Below are positions 4,754 through 5,103 of a stretch of DNA of 5,103 bases, piece after piece. Location of the stretch: assembly GCA_009787075.1 (NCBI GenBank), contig WRGS01000107.1, positions 1 to 5,103 on the forward strand, given 5' to 3'. The position numbers and the translations under genes were made by a program. Numbering within the stretch: the first letter of the stretch is position 1; the number at the start of each line of letters is the position of its first letter. This DNA comes from Paludibacter sp. (lineage in GTDB: Bacteria; Bacteroidota; Bacteroidia; Bacteroidales; Paludibacteraceae). The notes beneath the pieces were generated by a model. It did no database searches, had not been told where the DNA came from, and was given only the letters and a program-made list of their open reading frames with translations.

Positions 4754-5103
4754 ATGAAAGAACAGGATAAATTTATGCGCGAAGCAATCGCGCTTTCGGT
4801 TGAAAATGTGCAAGACAACGGTGGACCTTTTGGGGCTGTGATTGTAAAAAACGGCGAAATAATTGCTCGTGGAGTTAATCGCGTTACTGCCAACAACGAC
4901 CCGACCGCTCACGCCGAAGTAAGCGCAATCCGCGCTGCTGCAGCCAAGTTAGGAACTTTCGATTTGAGCGGCTGCGAGATTTTTACTTCGTGCGAGCCTT
5001 GCCCTATGTGCTTGGGCGCAATTTATTGGGCGCATTTGGATAAAATTTATTATGGAAATACCAAAGCAGATGCCGCGCGTATAGGTTTTGACGATTCTTT
5101 TAT
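4754..5103 (+). CDS. guaD: Guanine deaminase, cytidine-deaminase fold (3' end outside window)
   Basis: The enzyme hydrolyses guanine to xanthine and ammonia in purine salvage and catabolism. The 116 complete codons present are followed by two bases of the next, so the gene is cut by the window edge; relatives of about 155 residues suggest some 40 are missing. Zinc-site motifs are intact: DPTAHAE (49-55) with zinc ligand His53 and proton-shuttling Glu55, and SCEPCPMCLGAIYWA (79-93) with ligands Cys83 and Cys86. GGPFGAVIVK (23-32) and Asn42 fit the substrate-binding region. The ending ARIGFDDSF (108-116) matches the Bacillus-type guanine deaminase and separates it from the related tRNA adenosine deaminase TadA, the main alternative. 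The ATG at 4754 gives an N-terminus of the usual length; Met8 is a less likely start. Transcription may come from the lipoprotein promoter or a weak local one. Confidence 0.9.
   Translation, partial: MKEQDKFMREAIALSVENVQDNGGPFGAVIVKNGEIIARGVNRVTANNDPTAHAEVSAIRAAAAKLGTFDLSGCEIFTSCEPCPMCLGAIYWAHLDKIYYGNTKADAARIGFDDSF

Noticed and set aside
4679..4912. Minus-strand frame of 77 codons over the start of the deaminase gene
   Set aside because: It overlaps the conserved guanine deaminase sequence, and the last residues are only the translated pyrimidine/purine tract.

Overview
The window is a piece of chromosome from a member of the Bacteroidota, most likely the order Bacteroidales. The S2, EF-Ts, L13 and S9 proteins resemble Bacteroides versions almost word for word. 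The gene order rplM-rpsI-rpsB-tsf is the usual one for the phylum. Promoters match the Bacteroidota consensus (TTTG, 19-20 bases, TAnnTTTG), no start codon has a Shine-Dalgarno sequence (all leaders are A-rich), and there is a NigD-like lipoprotein, a family typical of Bacteroidales. The intergenic DNA is very AT-rich, and every gene lies on the + strand. I cannot place the species.

Layout: 1-235 holds a strong promoter and a leader of about 140 nt with two hairpins. 236-1082 holds rplM (GTG start) and rpsI, 4 bases apart. 1083-1305 is an AT-rich spacer with two long imperfect hairpins. 1306-3081 holds rpsB and tsf, separated by 105 bases that contain another long hairpin and a TAAT microsatellite. 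A clear intrinsic terminator at 3121-3156 closes this translation operon. ung (uracil-DNA glycosylase) follows at 3210-3872 with its own -7 element. A NigD-like lipoprotein gene (3994-4671) has an excellent promoter. A pyrimidine tract followed by a purine tract fills the next gap, and a guanine deaminase gene starts at 4754 and runs off the end of the window.

Functionally, the first four genes supply two ribosomal small-subunit proteins, one large-subunit protein and the exchange factor for EF-Tu. They are probably co-transcribed from the promoter at 61-91 and end at the terminator after tsf. The last three genes are unrelated housekeeping or envelope functions: DNA repair, a surface or periplasmic lipoprotein, and purine salvage.

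I see no mobile element, CRISPR array, tRNA or rRNA, and no clear novel multi-gene system. The most interesting material is non-coding: structured leaders ahead of rplM, rpsB and tsf, and a short motif shared by the rpsB and tsf leaders directly next to their hairpins. All of these were found by eye and need comparative testing.
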